From Tieghemiomyces parasiticus (Eukaryota > Kickxellomycota > Dimargaritomycetes > Dimargaritales > Dimargaritaceae): a stretch of DNA of 37,537 nt. This document shows positions 9,984 through 21,600 of this stretch, piece by piece. A model generated the notes under the pieces. The model ran no database searches. It saw only the letters and a list, made by a program, of their open reading frames with translations, and was not told where the DNA came from. The stretch lies in the NCBI GenBank assembly GCA_027575765.1, contig JANBPT010000410.1, positions 1 through 37,537 on the forward strand, given 5' to 3'. Made by a program: the position numbers and the translations under genes. Within the stretch, counting starts at the first letter, position 1. The number at the start of each line of letters is the position of its first letter.

Positions 9984-12959
9984 ATGCTTTTGCCGCTTCT
10001 CAGCCGTTCTGGCTGCCTCTCGGTAAGTGTCACTGACGCAAGAGGCCCTACCTGAAGTTTCCAAGGGGTGTGTTGAAGGCATTTTTAACCTATAGTTACA
10101 ACCAAGTAGTACCGTCAAGAGGGCGGACCGGGCAATTTTTTTTTTTACAAGCGTGCATCTCCGATTTTCCTAGACTGACTTTACCGGACCAATTATACCC
10201 ATATATCTCTAATTCGTGTGCCCCGTCCAGAACGCCGCTAGTCGTCATGGCCTTCGGGCCCACCCGCTCGGCCGTTCCCGTCAATGCGGATACGCCCAGG
10301 TCGCCACAAGCCCTCCCGCATCGAGCACCTCCGCGGCGGCGCCGAACTACCAGCATCTGCAGCAGCAGCTGGCTGTGGTGCGCGCCCGTCTCGAAGGGCG
10401 GCCGCTCACGCTAGCGGAGAAAATTCTTTATTCTCACCTGGCGGATCCCGCCGGCAGTGCTCTACCCGTGCGGGGCGAGTCGTACCTGAAGCTCCGGCCT
10501 GGTAAGTAGTCACTGTAGACCCCTTCGCCGCAATTATATCCAGCAACACCCGTCATATGTGCTCGCAACCGTAATGTCGTACCCCAGGCATCCATCTCGG
10601 CCTGGCTAACTCAATATTAATTGCCAATCCCTACCCTCTGTTCTCCCTCTTGCACCACCATATCAGACCGCGTGGCCATGCAAGGTAAGAAAACCATTGG
10701 ATACTGGACGCGTGGTGCGGCGTAGCCAGGCCGGTTGAAAAAAATGGCTGCCATTTATTTTCAGCTCGGAACTGACCAACCTCCTCCCTGTACTGTACAT
10801 GCCCAACACTATTCCACCCGACAGACGCCTCGGCCCAAATGGCTATCCTCCAGTTCATGCTGTCGCGCCTGCCCACCACGGCCGTACCCACCTCGATCCA
10901 CTGTGATCACTTGATTGAGGCCTACCAGAGTGCCGAGTCGGACGTGGCCCAAGCTCTGGTGACGAACCGCGAGATCTTTGACTTTTTGCAAAGCGCCGCG
11001 GAGAAGTACGGGGTCGAGTTTTGGAAGCCCGGATCTGGGATTATCCACCAGATCGTGTTGGAGAACTACGCTGCCCCCGGGACGCTGATGCTGGGTACAG
11101 ACTCGCACACCCCGAACGCCGGCGGACTGGGAATGCTGGCCATCGGCGTGGGCGGGGCGGACGCCGTCGACGCTATGGCCAACATCCCTTGGGAGCTCAA
11201 GGCCCCCAAGGTGCTCGGTGTGCGTCTCACCGGTCGCCTAAACGGCTGGGCCAGTCCCAAGGACATCATCCTGAATTTGGCCGGTAAACTGACTGTCCGC
11301 GGTGGTACCGGCCACATCATCGAGTACTTCGGGCCCGGAACTGATACCTTGTCCTGTACGGGTATGGGCACCATCTGTAACATGGGCGCCGAGGTGGGCG
11401 CCACCACGTCAGTATTTCCATACAACTCGGGCATGGCTCGCTACCTCGCGGCCACCCGTCGCGCCCACATCGCCGCGGCCGCTGACCAGGCGGCGGGGTT
11501 CCTGCGCCCCGATGAGCCCGTCATTGCCGCGCCCGAAAAGCATTACGACCAGGTCATCGAGCTGGACCTGGATCGTCTGGAACCCCACATCAACGGGCCC
11601 TTCACCCCGGATTTTTCGCGACCCCTGTCCACCATGAAGACCCTAATTAAGGAGCAAGGGTGGCCCGAAGACGTTTCGGTGGGCCTGATCGGTAGCTGTA
11701 CCAACTCGTCGTATGAAGACATGACCCGCGCGGCCTCCATCGCGCGCCAAGCCGCGGCTAAGGGTATCCACGCCAAGTCCCAGTTCCTGGTCACGCCCGG
11801 ATCCGAACAGGTCCGCGCCACCATTGCCCGTGACGGCCTTACTGGCGACCTCGAGACCATCGGTGCTACCGTACTGGCCAACGCTTGTGGCCCTTGTATC
11901 GGTCAGTGGAAACGAACCGACGGGGACCACGCCACCCGCGGGGAGGAACGGCCGGATCTCGGCCCCAACGCCATCGTCTCGTCGTTCAACCGCAACTTCC
12001 GTGCCCGCAACGATGGTAACGCCCAGACCATGAACTTCCTGGCCTCCCCGGAGATCGTGACTGCCATGGCCCTGTCCGGCCGGTTATCCTTCAACCCGGT
12101 CACCGACACCCTACTCGACGCCGATGGCAAGCCCTTCAAGCTAGATCCCCCTTGCGGCCAGGAACTGCCCGACGCCACTGCCGGTTTTGACGAGGGCCGG
12201 ACCGTCTACCGCCCAATCGTTCAGGACCCGACGGAAGCCAACTTGGCGGCCAACGATGTCCCGATTAAGGTGGACCCCAAATCCCAGCGCCTCCAGATCC
12301 TGGAACCCTTCCCAGCGTGGAACGGCGGCGAACTCGAGGACCTCCGCATCCTGGTCAAAGTAGCGGGCAAGTGCACCACCGACCATATCAGCGCGGCGGG
12401 CCAATGGCTCAAGTACAAGGGTCACCTCGAGAACATTGCGCACAACACCCTCATCGGGGCCCTCAACGCTGATACGGGCAAGGTCAACTCGGCACTCAAC
12501 ACCGTCACGGGCGAGCTGGGTACGATCCCCGAGGTAGGGATGGCCTACCGTGCCGCCGGGATCCCCTGGCTGGTCATCGCCGACCACAACTACGGCGAAG
12601 GCTCGGCCCGCGAACACGCGGCCATGCAGCCCCGCTACCTGGGGTGCCAGCTGATCCTGACCAAATCGTTCGCGCGGATCCACGAGACCAACCTCAAGAA
12701 ACAAGGTGTCTTGCCGCTCACCTTCCGTGACGAGCAGGACTACGACCGTCTGACTGGCGACGGTACCATGACGGTCAGTACCCAGGGTGTGGCCGACCTG
12801 CGTCCGGGTTGCCCGGTTTACCTCCAAGTCACCCAAACTCGGCCCGACGGATCCCAGGAACGGTTCCAGATCGAGACTAAACATACCATGAGCGAGGACC
12901 AGATCGAGTGGTTTAAGCACGGCAGTGCCCTCAATTTGATTGCCTCCCTGACCAACTAA
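9984..12959 (+). CDS. ACO1: Aconitate hydratase, mitochondrial, four exons
   Basis: Aconitase interconverts citrate and isocitrate in the TCA cycle. Exons are 9984-10022, 10231-10501, 10667-10684 (18 nt) and 10825-12959, giving 820 residues with all phases consistent (0, 1, 1). Exon 1 ([13 protein letters not shown]) and the start of exon 2 form an Arg-rich, acid-poor mitochondrial presequence. Exon 2 continues [14 protein letters not shown] and ends SYLKLRPG. The 18-nt exon encodes DRVAMQ, and exon 4 opens [11 protein letters not shown], matching family order without a gap. The [4Fe-4S] ligands are C401 (GSCTNS) and C464/C467 (ACGPCIG), with the same 63- and 3-residue spacing as mammalian mitochondrial aconitase. 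[11 protein letters not shown] and the swivel-domain motif [11 protein letters not shown] are intact. Introns are 208, 165 and 140 nt. Confidence 0.97.
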
Positions 12960-13062
12960 AGTGGATTAGGGGAGAGAAAGAGTAAGAGTGAGAGAGAGTA
13001 CCCACGGATGGGGGATACTAGTTTGGTGAGGGTATAGGTCATGCTGACAATGATCAACCAAA

Positions 13063-13068
13063 AATAAA
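13063..13068 (+). terminator. AATAAA poly(A) signal of the aconitase gene
   Basis: AATAAA lies about 105 nt downstream of the aconitase stop codon, within a short A-rich context. It is a plausible cleavage/polyadenylation signal by motif and position. Confidence 0.5.
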
Positions 13069-13140
13069 GTATAGAAACTTGATCAAATAGCGAGGTCACC
13101 CGTAACAAGCCGTCTATTCGTGTGATCAAGCTCGGTTGCG

Positions 13141-13205
13141 AATGATCGGTATGTTTATATTATTTTATTTTTAAGACAAGTAGCTTAATCGCATGACCGA
13201 TCATT
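13141..13205. repeat. 10-bp inverted repeat flanking an AT-rich core
   Basis: AATGATCGGT (13141-13150) pairs perfectly with ACCGATCATT (13196-13205). The pairing extends inward by ATG/CAT with a one-base bulge. The 45-nt interior is mostly A/T. It could be a small inverted-repeat element or a 3' hairpin. No target-site duplication was established. Confidence 0.4.
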
Positions 13206-14140
13206 TCTGACAATGGGGTACGATACGTACGTGGCGTCAGGGCAACACTATCTGGCCCATGTGGTTTAGCTACTATATGTTGCAAAGGTGTTGACATAGC
13301 AGTAGATCTGTCTTTTTTTGCGCCTGCTGAGATTAGAATTTTGGGCTACCCACTCGCCAACTGTGCGTCTGGGGTGACGCGTTGTTTGCATGGGCTGTGG
13401 CCAGCTAGTATGCGTCGTCTCATTTTGCGCCATAACAAGTGGATCCTGCGTTGCACCTGTTGCTGTTGATGTCCCCAAGTCCTCGAGCTGCACTGACAGT
13501 GTCAAGTAGACGCTACTTGCCATGCCAGCCTAGGTCAATGCCCTTGATAGCTGGGCAGAGAAGCCCCATCTAAGAAATGTAATGAACAACCGCTGCCTGC
13601 TGTGAGACCACGTACTGATAGGCTCGACCTTTGGTCATTCTGCTGACGTTCTCACTTTGCTGTATGTTCATCAATGCAAACGCACACACAAACGGCTCGG
13701 ATCGTTAAACGCCAAACTTGCCTCCATCGAAACGCAGATTCACAGGACACCCGCCACCAATGCTACGCACGGGTGGCGTGCTATCCATCATTGTCATGGT
13801 GCAGACTCGCTTGCAAATAGTAGTAGATACCGGTCAACCCCTGAACCAAGTACCGCCTAGCCAGTGCGACTGTTAAAGAAAATCTCTAGTACTCCCCATT
13901 TCGGGTAAAGAGGTGTACCGCGATCTACTTCATATCACATTTGCTGAAAGGTCAGGTAATGCCACCACCACCACCCATGGCTCTGAGTTGGCTTGAGTTT
14001 GCTCTGATTACTCCCAAACCTGACCCCACTCGATAGGATCCACGCACGCCTTCTCCTGGCGCATACTCAATTGGCACCTTCCGATGTAGGCTCGGAGACA
14101 CTTGAGAGAAGGTGCTGGTCAGCAAACAAATAGGGAGAAG

Positions 14141-14176
<36 letters not shown>
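14141..14176. repeat. Compound microsatellite (AT)9(GT)9
   Basis: Nine AT units are followed directly by nine GT units in the intergenic region downstream of the kelch gene. It is directly visible and likely length-polymorphic. Confidence 0.95.
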
Positions 14177-14680
14177 AATGTTCCCAGTAGAACCCAGAAA
14201 ACTAGCTTTCCCGCGCCTGCAAACATCTTGAGCCCCACCTACCCCCGTCACCTTAGGTTCTCCCGGACATAACTTACCACTGTTAGCAATTGGGCAACTA
14301 GGCTAGACTAACGCAACTAGGTTTAAATGAGCTGAACGTCGAAAGTAGGATGCAGAATAAATAAAACCAGCTAGACAAAACTCCAGACATACAATGTGCG
14401 TAAAATCCATGGCGAAAATTAAAAAAAGTATAAATAGTGCGAATGAAACTGTAGTAAAGAAGATGGTGGAGGGGGTGGATTAGAGAGTGTAAGGGTAAAA
14501 TATAAAGAGGGAAGAGAGCGCGCTATAGAGAAATGAACATAGGAACAGACGGGGTGGAATGGAACACGGGTAGGCGCCGACACCCGAGAACCGCAGCCCT
14601 AGACCGTTCCTCCCTCCCATCCGTCGAACGCAGAGGAGAGGGGTGGTGGTTGGTTTATGGTGTTGTGTTGGGAAATTTAG

Positions 14681-17600
14681 TTACTGTACAGGCGTAGACG
14701 CTGGGGTGAGAAGGCTGGACGACGAGTGCGATGCGGGCTTACCCGAGCGTTCCGGGGTGGACATGACGGAGTTTGTGGTGGGGACCTGAGTATGGCCATA
14801 ATCAGACTGGCGCGCCTGGTCGTCCGACGTGTCCAAATTAAGGATCACATTACGGATCGCCACAATGTCGAGCATAGGCCCCACCGAAACTGGTGGCTGG
14901 TGCGGCGTCAACGCGGCTAACTGGGCCACCAGGTCGCTGGCAGGAGCGGACACGGTGTCCCTATGGCCAGTGGCTTCCCGCGCCGATTCTTGGAGTAGGA
15001 TCATGAAGGCTCGCACCTTGGTCAGGGCGTCCTCAAGCTGGGTGGTCTTGCGCTGGAGCTGGGTCTCAGCCGCGGCGCGCTTCTGGTCCGCCTCGTGCAG
15101 GCTCTGGCGAAGGGTGACCCACTCATGCTTGGTGCGGCCCAGATCGCGCTGGGACTCGAGGTATCTGGCCTCCATGGTACGTAGACGGTGCTGGAGAGCG
15201 GCCACCGACAACCGACCGTTCGTGTCGCCCATACCGGCCGTCTCCTGGCTGCGAACACTGCGAAGCTCGGTCTCCAAGCTACGCGAGCGGCTCTGAGCAC
15301 GGTCCAACTGCTCCTCGAGTCGAGCGATTGCCTCTTCCTTCATGTCGGACTCCTCGACAAGGGTGGCTAGAGCGCGGAAACTGTTGAGCTGCGTCTCAGC
15401 GGCGGTACGCTGCTCCGAAGCCTCGTCGGCCCGCGTCGTCGCGCGCTGCAGGGCAGCGCTCTGCCGCTCAAGCTCCTGCTGCAGACTTAGCTGGGCTGCC
15501 TCGAGGCTTGCGACCTCTCCTCGCGCTCGGTCCAGCTGATCCTGCAAGGCGGCCACGCGGGCGTTGGCGGCGTTAGTAGCCTCCACTGTGGACGCCACAA
15601 CGGCCTGGGTGCGCCGGTCGCTGGCACGGAGCGCCCCTAATTCGTGCTGTGCCGCCTCGGCCTCCTCAGTCAGGGTCCGGACCCGAGCGCGAAGCTCCTC
15701 GAGTTCGTTAACGTGGGCTTCACGGTCATGCGTGCAGCCTTCGTGGGACTCAGCCAAGGCTGTGAGCTCGGCGCGAGCCGCCTCGTAGATCTGTCGGATT
15801 TGGGAGCTCTCGGACCGAGCCTCGTCCTGAGCGCGATGGGCGTCGTTGAAGCGCTGGTGAGCCAGCTCCAATTGAGCGTGGGCCTCCCGTAGCTGGGTAC
15901 GTAGGGCGTTGTTGTCGTTGATAAGATTCGCCAGCTGCCGTTCCAGATGGGTTCCACGGGCCGCCTCGGCGCGCTGGAGGAGTTCGGGGCGATCGGCCTC
16001 CACCGCCTGCCACTTGGTACGCAAGTAGAGGGCCTCCTGCAGCGCGTTTTGCCGGGACCGTTCAGCCTCGGAGATCCGCTCCACGGCCGCCTGCGTGAGA
16101 GTGGTCACAGTGGCGCGCGTAGCCTCGGCATCGCGATGTAGGGTGACGAGGGCCTGTAGCAACTTGGCCTTGATAGGGTCCTCGCCAATGGCCTGGATTT
16201 GCTGCTCGCTGAACGAAGACATGGGGAACGAGTGTGTAGCTGAGGAGGTCGGGGAGGTCCGCGCGCCATCGTGTCCGTCGTCACCGGCCGCGGGTCGGGT
16301 GTGTGGGCTACTGTGGACAACAGTATCAACTGCCCGCCAGGCGTCGTTGACCAGCTCCTGAGTGGGATTGGCGTCGCCCGCGCTATGGCCGGGTCCCATG
16401 ACAAGAGGCTCGACCGGGGTGACAGGCTGGATTTGTTGCCGCAGGAGCGACCGTTTCAAGCTGATGGCGTGATCGGATCCGCGGCGCAAGGAGGTACTCT
16501 CGTCCGCCCCTTCCCCGCGGAACTCGCCGCTGCCGTTGGCCACAATCAGAGGTAAGAGGGTGTTGGATACGTCGCTGGCCGACCGGGCTACAGTGAACGG
16601 CGACCGGGTGGAGATAGACAGCCGCCGATCGCTGTTCAGAGAGTGGACCGAATCGGAGCGCTGCACAATGAGGTCTGGGTCGGAAGCGAACAGGCCGCTG
16701 ACGATGCGTTCCGATATGGCTGATGCGTTATCGAGGGAAGGCGACTTTACCAGGGACATGCGATTGCGCAGCTCGATGGTCAAGCGCTTATCAGAACGCC
16801 GGTCGGCACCAGTGGTGCGGGACCGCACGACCGGTGTGCCGCTGATGTTCTCGTCCGAGTCTTTGGGGGACGGGAGGGAACCCTCGCTGCCAATATGTGA
16901 TCCACGGCGCTCCCCGCTGACCTCGATACCATGGGGGTAGCCCAGGGTCGGATGGATACGCTGGGCCAGTGGAGGCCGGTCGTAGTGGCCAGGCGGGGAA
17001 ACAGCCACAGGGGAGGGCGGGCCATGTTCTTGCGGATGGGGTAGGGTCGTGGCCTTGAGCTCGTGGGGCAGGTTCTGATGGCTTCCGCTCTGGCTGGAAG
17101 GACTGGGGATCTGGCCGGTAACACCGCCTTGGTAGGGCGGCTGAGGTCCGTTAACCGCGGCATTGAGAATAGGCGAATCCGGGGTGTCGCCAAGCTCGGC
17201 CGGTATGGAATGGAACGTCGAGTTGACGCTGGTAGTGGACACGTCGATCGAGTCGGTCGGGAGGGGCATACTGGCGTAGTCCTGGGACTGGTTACGGCGA
17301 TCGACGGCGGATGGTAGGCTAACTGAGGAGTGGGCCGGTGAGACCGGGTCATTGGCCTGGATGGGTCGACAGGGTACGATGGTAAATACGACGTGGGGCG
17401 TTTCGTTGTCAGGAATAACGCCACCCAGGTAGAAGAGACGATCACGTGTGGCAAGGAAGCGGCCGGAGGGGCGGCGCGTCCAGGATCGCTCTGTCTGAGA
17501 TGCGAAGTGCCAGGTGTTGCTGGCTACGTGGTAGGCGAAGGTGTCCTTGGCCATTCGCTTGTTGCTCAGTTGCCCCCCCAGCACGACGATGTATCCGTCG

Positions 17601-18676
17601 ATGACGAAGGCGCTGTGGCTGGCCCGAGGGGGAGGACCCTCGCCCCCAGGACTTAACATCGTCCACGTCCGAGCCAAGAGGTCGAACGTCCACAGGTCGT
17701 TAAGGTAGCCTGTGCTATTACACCCCCCAAAGACGTACAATTTATGGTCGATAATGACGGACGAGTGGAAGGCGCGGCTGGGTGGTGACGGCCCGCCATC
17801 GGGGATAAGCAATTGCCATCGCGCCCCGCCCTGCTTGACAGTACGGAGGTCGAACAGGGCCACCTCACCAGCGTAGCCATGCGGGGTCACGCCGAAGGAG
17901 ACGCACATAGCATGACCGTATAGCGAGCAGGCGTGGCCCTGACGACCCGGGAAGGGTTCGCCGTCGGGCTGCAGGGCAAACCACCTACTGTGTTGCATGG
18001 TGAACATATATACCCGGTCGTCGCCGTAACTGCCATCGGCCAACCGACCACCAAAAACCAGCATGGCCCGGCCGATGAACACAGCCGTGTGGTGGATACG
18101 GGGGCTAGGGGCCGTGCCGGAGGTGTCAATAGTCTGGAAGGTGAGATGGCGCGGATTGAATTGGACGAGGTCAGCAAAGGTTTGCCCGTTTCGCCGTCCG
18201 CCAAAAAGGAGTGCATCCTTGCCATCGAAGGCCACTGAGAAATCGCTACGCGGGAACATGGAGTGGTCCGGGTGCTTAAATCCTTTCCAGGTTACGTTGG
18301 CACAGGGAACGCCGCCAGCCGGACCATGGGCGGTTGGTGAACCCCCCGTGGACGACCCCTGGACAGGCCGTGTGGCCGGTGACGCTAGCGGGGAGGAGGC
18401 AATGGGCTGCGTCGCGGGTGACCGGCCGAGTGCGACCGCAGAAAGGCGCTTGTCGCGCGGAGGGCCGCCGGTGGGGTCGCCAGTCCCTGACAGCGGACCC
18501 TGCGGTGATGGTGGCACCTGGGATAAGGGTTGGGCGGGTCGGTGGGGTTGGCCGACGAACGAGCCATGTGGACTGGCCGGCTGCCGGGGTGGTCCGGGGG
18601 GTGGTAGACCCATGGTCGGTCGCTTTTTGGGTGGTTGGGGAGCGGCTGAGGACTTCAGCTTGCCAAACAAAGCCAT
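14681..18676 (-). CDS. Kelch-repeat and coiled-coil protein (Tea1/Kel1-like)
   Basis: This is a 1331-residue protein from a single exon beginning at the ATG at 18676. Residues 1-125 are Pro/Ser-rich. Residues about 140-435 form a kelch propeller, with successive blades marked by LLFGGRRNG (157), LVFGGRLADG (206), VSFGVTPHG (259), YVFGGCNSTG (314), VVLGGQLSNK (364) and FYLGGVIPDN (415). A long Ser-rich linker (440-820) follows, then a heptad-rich, Glu/Arg/Gln-rich coiled coil from about 820 to 1240, and a short Ser/Thr tail. This order is that of fission-yeast Tea1/Tea3 and budding-yeast Kel1/Kel2, cortical landmark proteins acting in cell polarity and mitotic exit. The role here is inferred from architecture. 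The gene sits next to an unusually large upstream region. Confidence 0.9.
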   Translation of the reverse strand: MALFGKLKSSAAPQPPKKRPTMGLPPPGPPRQPASPHGSFVGQPHRPAQPLSQVPPSPQGPLSGTGDPTGGPPRDKRLSAVALGRSPATQPIASSPLASPATRPVQGSSTGGSPTAHGPAGGVPCANVTWKGFKHPDHSMFPRSDFSVAFDGKDALLFGGRRNGQTFADLVQFNPRHLTFQTIDTSGTAPSPRIHHTAVFIGRAMLVFGGRLADGSYGDDRVYMFTMQHSRWFALQPDGEPFPGRQGHACSLYGHAMCVSFGVTPHGYAGEVALFDLRTVKQGGARWQLLIPDGGPSPPSRAFHSSVIIDHKLYVFGGCNSTGYLNDLWTFDLLARTWTMLSPGGEGPPPRASHSAFVIDGYIVVLGGQLSNKRMAKDTFAYHVASNTWHFASQTERSWTRRPSGRFLATRDRLFYLGGVIPDNETPHVVFTIVPCRPIQANDPVSPAHSSVSLPSAVDRRNQSQDYASMPLPTDSIDVSTTSVNSTFHSIPAELGDTPDSPILNAAVNGPQPPYQGGVTGQIPSPSSQSGSHQNLPHELKATTLPHPQEHGPPSPVAVSPPGHYDRPPLAQRIHPTLGYPHGIEVSGERRGSHIGSEGSLPSPKDSDENISGTPVVRSRTTGADRRSDKRLTIELRNRMSLVKSPSLDNASAISERIVSGLFASDPDLIVQRSDSVHSLNSDRRLSISTRSPFTVARSASDVSNTLLPLIVANGSGEFRGEGADESTSLRRGSDHAISLKRSLLRQQIQPVTPVEPLVMGPGHSAGDANPTQELVNDAWRAVDTVVHSSPHTRPAAGDDGHDGARTSPTSSATHSFPMSSFSEQQIQAIGEDPIKAKLLQALVTLHRDAEATRATVTTLTQAAVERISEAERSRQNALQEALYLRTKWQAVEADRPELLQRAEAARGTHLERQLANLINDNNALRTQLREAHAQLELAHQRFNDAHRAQDEARSESSQIRQIYEAARAELTALAESHEGCTHDREAHVNELEELRARVRTLTEEAEAAQHELGALRASDRRTQAVVASTVEATNAANARVAALQDQLDRARGEVASLEAAQLSLQQELERQSAALQRATTRADEASEQRTAAETQLNSFRALATLVEESDMKEEAIARLEEQLDRAQSRSRSLETELRSVRSQETAGMGDTNGRLSVAALQHRLRTMEARYLESQRDLGRTKHEWVTLRQSLHEADQKRAAAETQLQRKTTQLEDALTKVRAFMILLQESAREATGHRDTVSAPASDLVAQLAALTPHQPPVSVGPMLDIVAIRNVILNLDTSDDQARQSDYGHTQVPTTNSVMSTPERSGKPASHSSSSLLTPASTPVQ

Positions 18677-21600
18677 GGCTGAGTGGGTTTACAAATGTGG
18701 CAGGGAGGGTGCAGGGTAAGGGATAGGTCGTCACCCGTGGTACCAACAGGATAGGCGTTAGTGACGACGTGGTTGGGTGATGCAAATCGTTTAGGGGCGG
18801 TATGCTAAGACGCAGGTACAGAGAATGGCTTGAAATAATGAGGTCGCTAATACGGTAATCGTCGATGGAAATAACTAGACGACCGAGAATCGTCAAGACA
18901 GGGGAGTGGGTATACTGCTGTGGTGGGAGTTGCGGTGTGGCGGCCAGGGGATGCAGGTTAAAAGGAGAGGGGGCTGGTTGAACTGGTACGCGGAATCTAA
19001 GAATGATGTGGAAGCTGTAACGGTAGCAAAGAGTAGCGAGGTCAATGTGGAGGGGGTGGCAGACTTGGTAACGGTGGAAATGCGGAGTGGAGGAGGGAGG
19101 GGTAAATGAGGGGCAGGTGCGTAAATAATGGTGGTGGCGTCGGAAATATTTTAGAGACCGGAGAGCACTGGGTAATAGGTAGGGGGACTGAATTCGCCGT
19201 CGGCACGAAGTGACAGCCAGAAGTTGAAATTTTTAAATACAGCCTGACGAAAATTCGGCCGAGAGGCGGGCGGAACGGTAAAGGGCCGACGCGTGAAGTA
19301 CGAAAGGTCAAAGACGGCCGGTGGGGACGGGACCCGAGTTGGCAATAGCTTGATACTACCTGAAAGACGGTGCAAAGGGACGAGTCCGGCTGAGACGTAA
19401 TGGCTTACTTACCAGTTGTGCGGGGCGGGAGATGCTAGGCGTGGGGCCGGTTCGGGCCAGTAAGGAAAAGCTACCGTAACGAACGGGGTTGGGTGCGATA
19501 TGCAGCGCAACTGGAAAGTCGCGGTTGGTTGGCAGCGGCGACTTGGTGGTAGTCGTGTGTGGGAGGGGGGGGAGTGAAAGGCCAAAGCAGCAGAGTAAAA
19601 AAAATAGGAGTTCCAACTTAACTGTGGCGGGCGTGTGCTGGAACTATTGGGAAGGGGCAAAGATTTAAGGGGCGGGTGAGGGGAGGGGTCGGCTGTGAAG
19701 ACAGGAGAGACGACTGAGAGGAGGGGAATTGAGCCGAACGATGGACGGAACCGTCACCAAACTCCGCTGGTCAGCGCAGTGAGCAGAGAGGTAGAAATAA
19801 ACAGGGGTGGAAACGAACGTAGACCAGCTTGGGCTTGCAGGTGGTGTCGAGTGGACCAGCCAGGGATAACAAGGAGAACGGGTTGGGGTGGAAGGGCCTA
19901 GCGTACTCTTAGGCGGAAGTACGGAGGCGACGGTAGCACGGGGTCAGATGGTCGTGGGGCCGTAGCTGATGGATATACACACAAGCAGACACGTAGCGTC
20001 GTACTACTAGAGAAGAAGGGAGGAGGCGTGAGTAGCTGGGCGACAAAGGGACTCTAAACGGAACGAGGTCCGGTGGCTGACGGTGGTGTCGTAGGACAAC
20101 ACGGTAGAGGAGTGGTATTAGCAGAGGTAAGGAGGCCGGGGCGTGGAGATGAGGAGCGGGCGGGATCGCTGGGATGAAGGGGGATTATGCGGACTGGCCG
20201 GGCGGAGATGTGCAATCGTCACGTCCTTTACAAAAAAATATCGTTCGAAGAAGGTAGGTAGGTTAGTCAGGAAGATGAGTAAGTGGGCGGGAGTGTGGGC
20301 GGCTGGGAAAAGTGGGAGTAGGGCCACGGGCGGCGACGGAAGGAGAGAGGGGACTGGGCGGGCGAGCGTCGGGGCAAAGCGGCCCGGATATTAAACTGAC
20401 AATAATTAGGAAGTAGAAAGAAGCATATAAAGTTGGGAAAAGGATAAGCCGGAACGGTACGATGCCGACAGAAATTATAGCGACCAGAAAGAAAGAAAGA
20501 GCTGGTTGAGCGGGCCCATGGAGTGCATGTAAGCAGGCAGTCCGGACACGACGTGGGACGGGGCCAGTAGCAGTTCGGCTGGTGAGGGGAGGCAAGTGAG
20601 AAGGGATGAAGCCGTGAGTATGCGGGCAGAAAAAGAGGATATACGGTGGCATGCAGAGGAAGGGGCCACGTTGGATACAGAGCAGGAAGGGGATCGGAGT
20701 GGCGGGCGATGTGCCACCGGCTGTAGTCCGAAGGGTGTTGGGGCATGTAGCAACCAGTCGGTCGACAGCAGAATGATCAATGCTGCCGGAGTACAGAGGG
20801 GGAGGGTCGTCTGCACGGCGGACACAACAGTGTGATCCAGGTACGGCCCGCGGCCCCATGCGCCCCGTGGCGAGCTGACGTGGCTGGCCAGGTGTGCGTC
20901 TGGACGGCCTCAGCCAGCCCACGCTGCCCAGGGCCGGGCAATAGCGGGTTGACCAGCCGACCAGGGTAGCGCACACCACTGAAGCGACGGGCCCTTGCCT
21001 GCCTCTCCCCTCGTTGGTGCGGATCATGCACCGTTCGGCACTCGCACTCCCCCTGGGCCCAGTACTACAATGTGTCCACCACGGTGGGTGCCTGAAGGAG
21101 TCCAGCCACATTCACTGCCCTGATCGGGGCGGGACGACGAACGTGCCAATGTCATAGCCATGGTGGACTGGACTGGCCGCGGGGATGGAGTTCGGACCGG
21201 CACATATTAGCCACGATGGACGGCAAAACAAGGTGGCTGGGCGAGGGATTTGGCTGCCCACATGGCGCCTCTGCCGGGCGGCCCTTAGTGCCCCGGCACC
21301 TTGCCCTTGTCCAGACGGCCGACTCCGTCGTCCAACGTCCCCCAGGCGCTCTGGGTGGTCACCGTTCATCAGAGCGCAAGGGCGGCGCCTACCCAGCCGC
21401 CCACCGACGCAGGGTTTGCGATGCAAGTCCCAACGCACCGAGAGATGCGCCGGTACATAAAAAAATCGGTCCAAGGGTGAAGGAGCGCGTATACAGGGGC
21501 AGGGTCCAACTTGGCACCCTTCCTCCGCTCCGGCCAGGTACATATCACTGACGGTAATCAGGCGGCATAATCGAATTAAGGTGCCCCCGTCCCCTGAGCC

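Larger units (their letters stand above)
12960..14680. other. Convergent intergenic region, aconitase to kelch gene
   Basis: A 1.7 kb stretch where the aconitase (+) and kelch (-) genes converge. It holds an aconitase AATAAA signal, an inverted repeat at 13141-13205 and an (AT)9(GT)9 microsatellite. It is AT-richer than the neighbouring genes. No protein gene could be supported. Confidence 0.5.
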
